Below, piece by piece: positions 6,530-8,343 of a DNA stretch of 8,343 bases. Numbering within the stretch: the first letter of the stretch is position 1; every line of letters begins with the position of its first letter. A program made the translations under genes and the position numbers. Origin of the DNA: a bacterium (GTDB taxonomy: Bacteria; Hydrogenedentota; Hydrogenedentia; Hydrogenedentiales; SLHB01); the NCBI GenBank assembly GCA_024231375.1, contig JAAEQP010001562.1, positions 1 to 8,343 on the forward strand. Direction: 5' to 3'. The notes under the pieces were generated by a model, which was not told the origin of the DNA, searched no databases, and saw only the letters and a program-made list of their open reading frames with translations.

Positions 6530-8275
6530 GTGGTGGAACGGATTCTGGTGGTCGCGTTCACGGTAACTGCCGTGTGCTGCATGTCTTGGTGTCATGCCGC
6601 GGATTTGACGGATGCCGACCTGGCCAAGGGCACCCTGCCAGCCGTGGGCGACACGGTCATGTTGACGGATTTCGCGTCATGCTTTCCCCATTCAGCGATA
6701 ACCACGGCGAGTGAAAAGGGGAAATGGTGGCTGCGGCCGTACACCGTGAATGGCGAAGCTGGCGCCATGCTCTGCGTGGAGGAGCGGGATCAGGAGAATC
6801 CCGCGACGTGCATCGCCCCCGTCCTCACCTATCCCATCGACCTTGAGGGGGTCTACGACATCTCGGTCGGTACGTACCGCCCCGTCTACGGTGGCGGCAT
6901 CGACATCAAGCTCACCCGCGACAAGTTCTACTATACCGTCACACCCCGCGAGGATGGGGTCAAGGGATGGCCTCCTGCCGAGGAGAAGGTGGGGCGGTTG
7001 ATCGAGTGTTTTTACACGACCGCCGACCTCACCGGGCAGGGCATCCATCTCCGCCTACCCTACGGCACCTACGACAGCTACTGGTGGGGCATGTGCAACG
7101 CCCATGTGGCCTATATCAAGCTGGTCCGGCGCGATCCGGAGGATGTGGCCCGGGAATCGGCAGAGCGCCGCGCCCTCCCGCGCAAGGGCGTGATCGTCGA
7201 CCGCGACGGGTTCAGTTGGGTCTGGCAACGGGGCGTGCCCGATGTCGATTGCATTCTCCAGCAGGTCGAGTACTTCCAATTCGACAACGTGCAAGCCTTC
7301 AACTGGTGCATCGGTGGGTCGTTGGGCACCAACTTCCCGCATCCCATGACGACGGGCCGCATCGGAACCGGTGCACGCCTCGGCGACAAACGCGCCCACA
7401 AGGTGTTCAAGGATTTCGAGGACCGCGGCATCGATATCCTGCACCTGCTGGTCGACCGCTGCCACGAACTGGGCATCAAGTTCTACGCCTCCCATCGGGC
7501 AAACGTCCATTATCACAAGAACAACGTGTGGGACGAGCATCCGGAGTGGCAGCTTGAGAGCAGACGCGGTCTCAACTACGCCAATCCCGAAGCCAGGGGG
7601 TTCTACCGCGATTATCTCCTGTACGTTGCCGAGAATTACGATATCGACGGACTAACCATCGATTTCAGTCGGCATCGCCAGCACTTCAATCCGGGTCAGG
7701 AGAATCAGTTCGAGCACATGAACACGTACCTGCGAGAACTGCGCGCCGGATTGGACCGGATTGGCGCCGAACGCGGGAAGCATCTCGTGCTCAACGCGTC
7801 GTTCACGTGTGGAACCTGGTACGATGGCCAGACCGCAGCCGCCCAGGGGTTGGACGTCGAGACTTGGGTTCAGGAGGGTTTCGTTGGCTGTATCATGCCT
7901 GAAGGTCGCGCAGTGCGTCAATATATTGACCTTTGCAAAGGCAAAAAGACGCTTTGCTATCCAAGAAAGTGCGCCAGCATGGACTTCGACGGGACCGCAA
8001 TGCAGTCCAATACACATGACCCCACACCCGAGGAAGACAAGCAGGATCAACCACTTCTGGCGCATATGACTCCCTTGGAAATCGCTGAAGGCGTGCTGAA
8101 TTGGTACGATTCGGGGGCAGACGGCGTGTTTCTCTTCAACTACGAATCTTTCGTGACGTTGAGAAATCTGCCTTACGCGTCTCTTGTGCGGGGCGAGGTC
8201 CAGTCTGGACACCCCTTCGGCTGGCGTGTCGTGGGCAAGGTGGAATGGAACGAAGCTGCGGCGGGGGACGTCTGA
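6530..8275 (+). CDS. Secreted TIM-barrel glycosidase-like protein (glycosyl-hydrolase-like 10 / DUF187 type)
   Basis: About 581 residues. The N-terminus after the GTG start (VVERILVVAFTVTAVCC, then SWCHA/AD) is a good signal peptide, so export is expected. Residues about 25-200 look like a beta-sandwich module (many Tyr/Trp strands, e.g. YDSYWWGMCNAHVAYIKLV). Residues about 218-560 resemble the GHL10 TIM barrel: an opening strand GVIVDRDGF, a strand with helix RCHELGIKFYASHR, the family-type segment EWQLESRRGLNYANPEARGF, and YDIDGLTIDFSRHR, where Asp373 or Asp378 is a candidate catalytic acid. MPEG with Glu458 could be a second acid. These residue roles are inferred. Substrate is unknown; related proteins are thought to act on polysaccharide or cell-wall glycans. 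GTG 6533 is an equally possible start; TTG 6497 is less likely because it lacks a ribosome site and adds a non-signal-like prefix. The gene follows the large gene by about 48 nt on the same strand with no convincing terminator, so co-transcription is likely. Confidence 0.75.
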   Translation: MVERILVVAFTVTAVCCMSWCHAADLTDADLAKGTLPAVGDTVMLTDFASCFPHSAITTASEKGKWWLRPYTVNGEAGAMLCVEERDQENPATCIAPVLTYPIDLEGVYDISVGTYRPVYGGGIDIKLTRDKFYYTVTPREDGVKGWPPAEEKVGRLIECFYTTADLTGQGIHLRLPYGTYDSYWWGMCNAHVAYIKLVRRDPEDVARESAERRALPRKGVIVDRDGFSWVWQRGVPDVDCILQQVEYFQFDNVQAFNWCIGGSLGTNFPHPMTTGRIGTGARLGDKRAHKVFKDFEDRGIDILHLLVDRCHELGIKFYASHRANVHYHKNNVWDEHPEWQLESRRGLNYANPEARGFYRDYLLYVAENYDIDGLTIDFSRHRQHFNPGQENQFEHMNTYLRELRAGLDRIGAERGKHLVLNASFTCGTWYDGQTAAAQGLDVETWVQEGFVGCIMPEGRAVRQYIDLCKGKKTLCYPRKCASMDFDGTAMQSNTHDPTPEEDKQDQPLLAHMTPLEIAEGVLNWYDSGADGVFLFNYESFVTLRNLPYASLVRGEVQSGHPFGWRVVGKVEWNEAAAGDV

Positions 8276-8285
8276 AACCACCTGA

Positions 8286-8343
8286 GAGACGGAGCGAAAG
8301 AGCGGGACTGACCCCAGCGAGCGTAGCGAGACGGGTCTGTCCC
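8286..8343. repeat. REP-like non-coding repeat with imperfect 11-bp inverted repeat
   Basis: Just after the glycosidase stop codon, GGGACTGACCC (8304-8314) and GGGTCTGTCCC (8333-8343) form an inverted repeat with one mismatched pair and an 18-nt loop. The loop contains a direct repeat, AGCGAG (8316-8321 and 8325-8330). GAGACGG also occurs twice (8286-8292 and 8328-8334). The right arm ends exactly at the window edge. The arrangement resembles dispersed palindromic (REP/RAYT-type) intergenic elements. As RNA the stem could also end or stabilise the upstream transcript. No U-tract is visible because the window stops here. Confidence 0.5.

Overview
The window comes from a GC-rich bacterial chromosome. 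Very large secreted multidomain proteins, an NHL propeller fused to a legumain-like domain, and a secreted GHL10-type glycoside hydrolase together suggest a Gram-negative-type lineage such as Planctomycetota, Hydrogenedentota or a relative. That assignment is inferred from gene style only; no marker in the window settles it.

Layout. Positions 1-245 on the minus strand hold the first 81 codons of topA (DNA topoisomerase I), which runs off the left edge. Positions 246-712 are a divergent intergenic region with weak promoter candidates and no convincing gene. Positions 713-6481 (+) encode one 1922-residue exported, C-terminally anchored mosaic protein. In order it has: signal peptide, about 12 NHL-type propeller repeats, a legumain/caspase-fold (peptidase C13-like) domain with an intact His-Cys dyad, an Ig-like domain, a second copy of the C13-plus-Ig module whose His and Cys are both replaced, a PPC-like domain, an SpaA/CarboxypepD_reg-like domain, a BACON-like domain, two DUF5011-type Ig domains, a ZU5-like domain, and a C-terminal transmembrane helix with a basic tail. 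After a gap of about 48 nt, positions 6530-8275 (+) encode a secreted TIM-barrel protein of the glycosyl-hydrolase-like 10 type. The right edge (8286-8343) holds a short non-coding repeat element with an 11-bp imperfect inverted repeat.

How the genes may work together. topA is housekeeping and transcribed away from the rest. The two plus-strand genes are probably co-transcribed, and both products are exported, so a surface role is likely: a large anchored protein with a protease-like module beside a secreted glycan-active enzyme. The most notable point is the tandem duplication inside the large protein, which pairs an apparently active C13 domain with a pseudo-enzyme copy (His674 to Pro1015, Cys715 to Asp1056, about 47% identity by eye over a gap-free 102-residue core).
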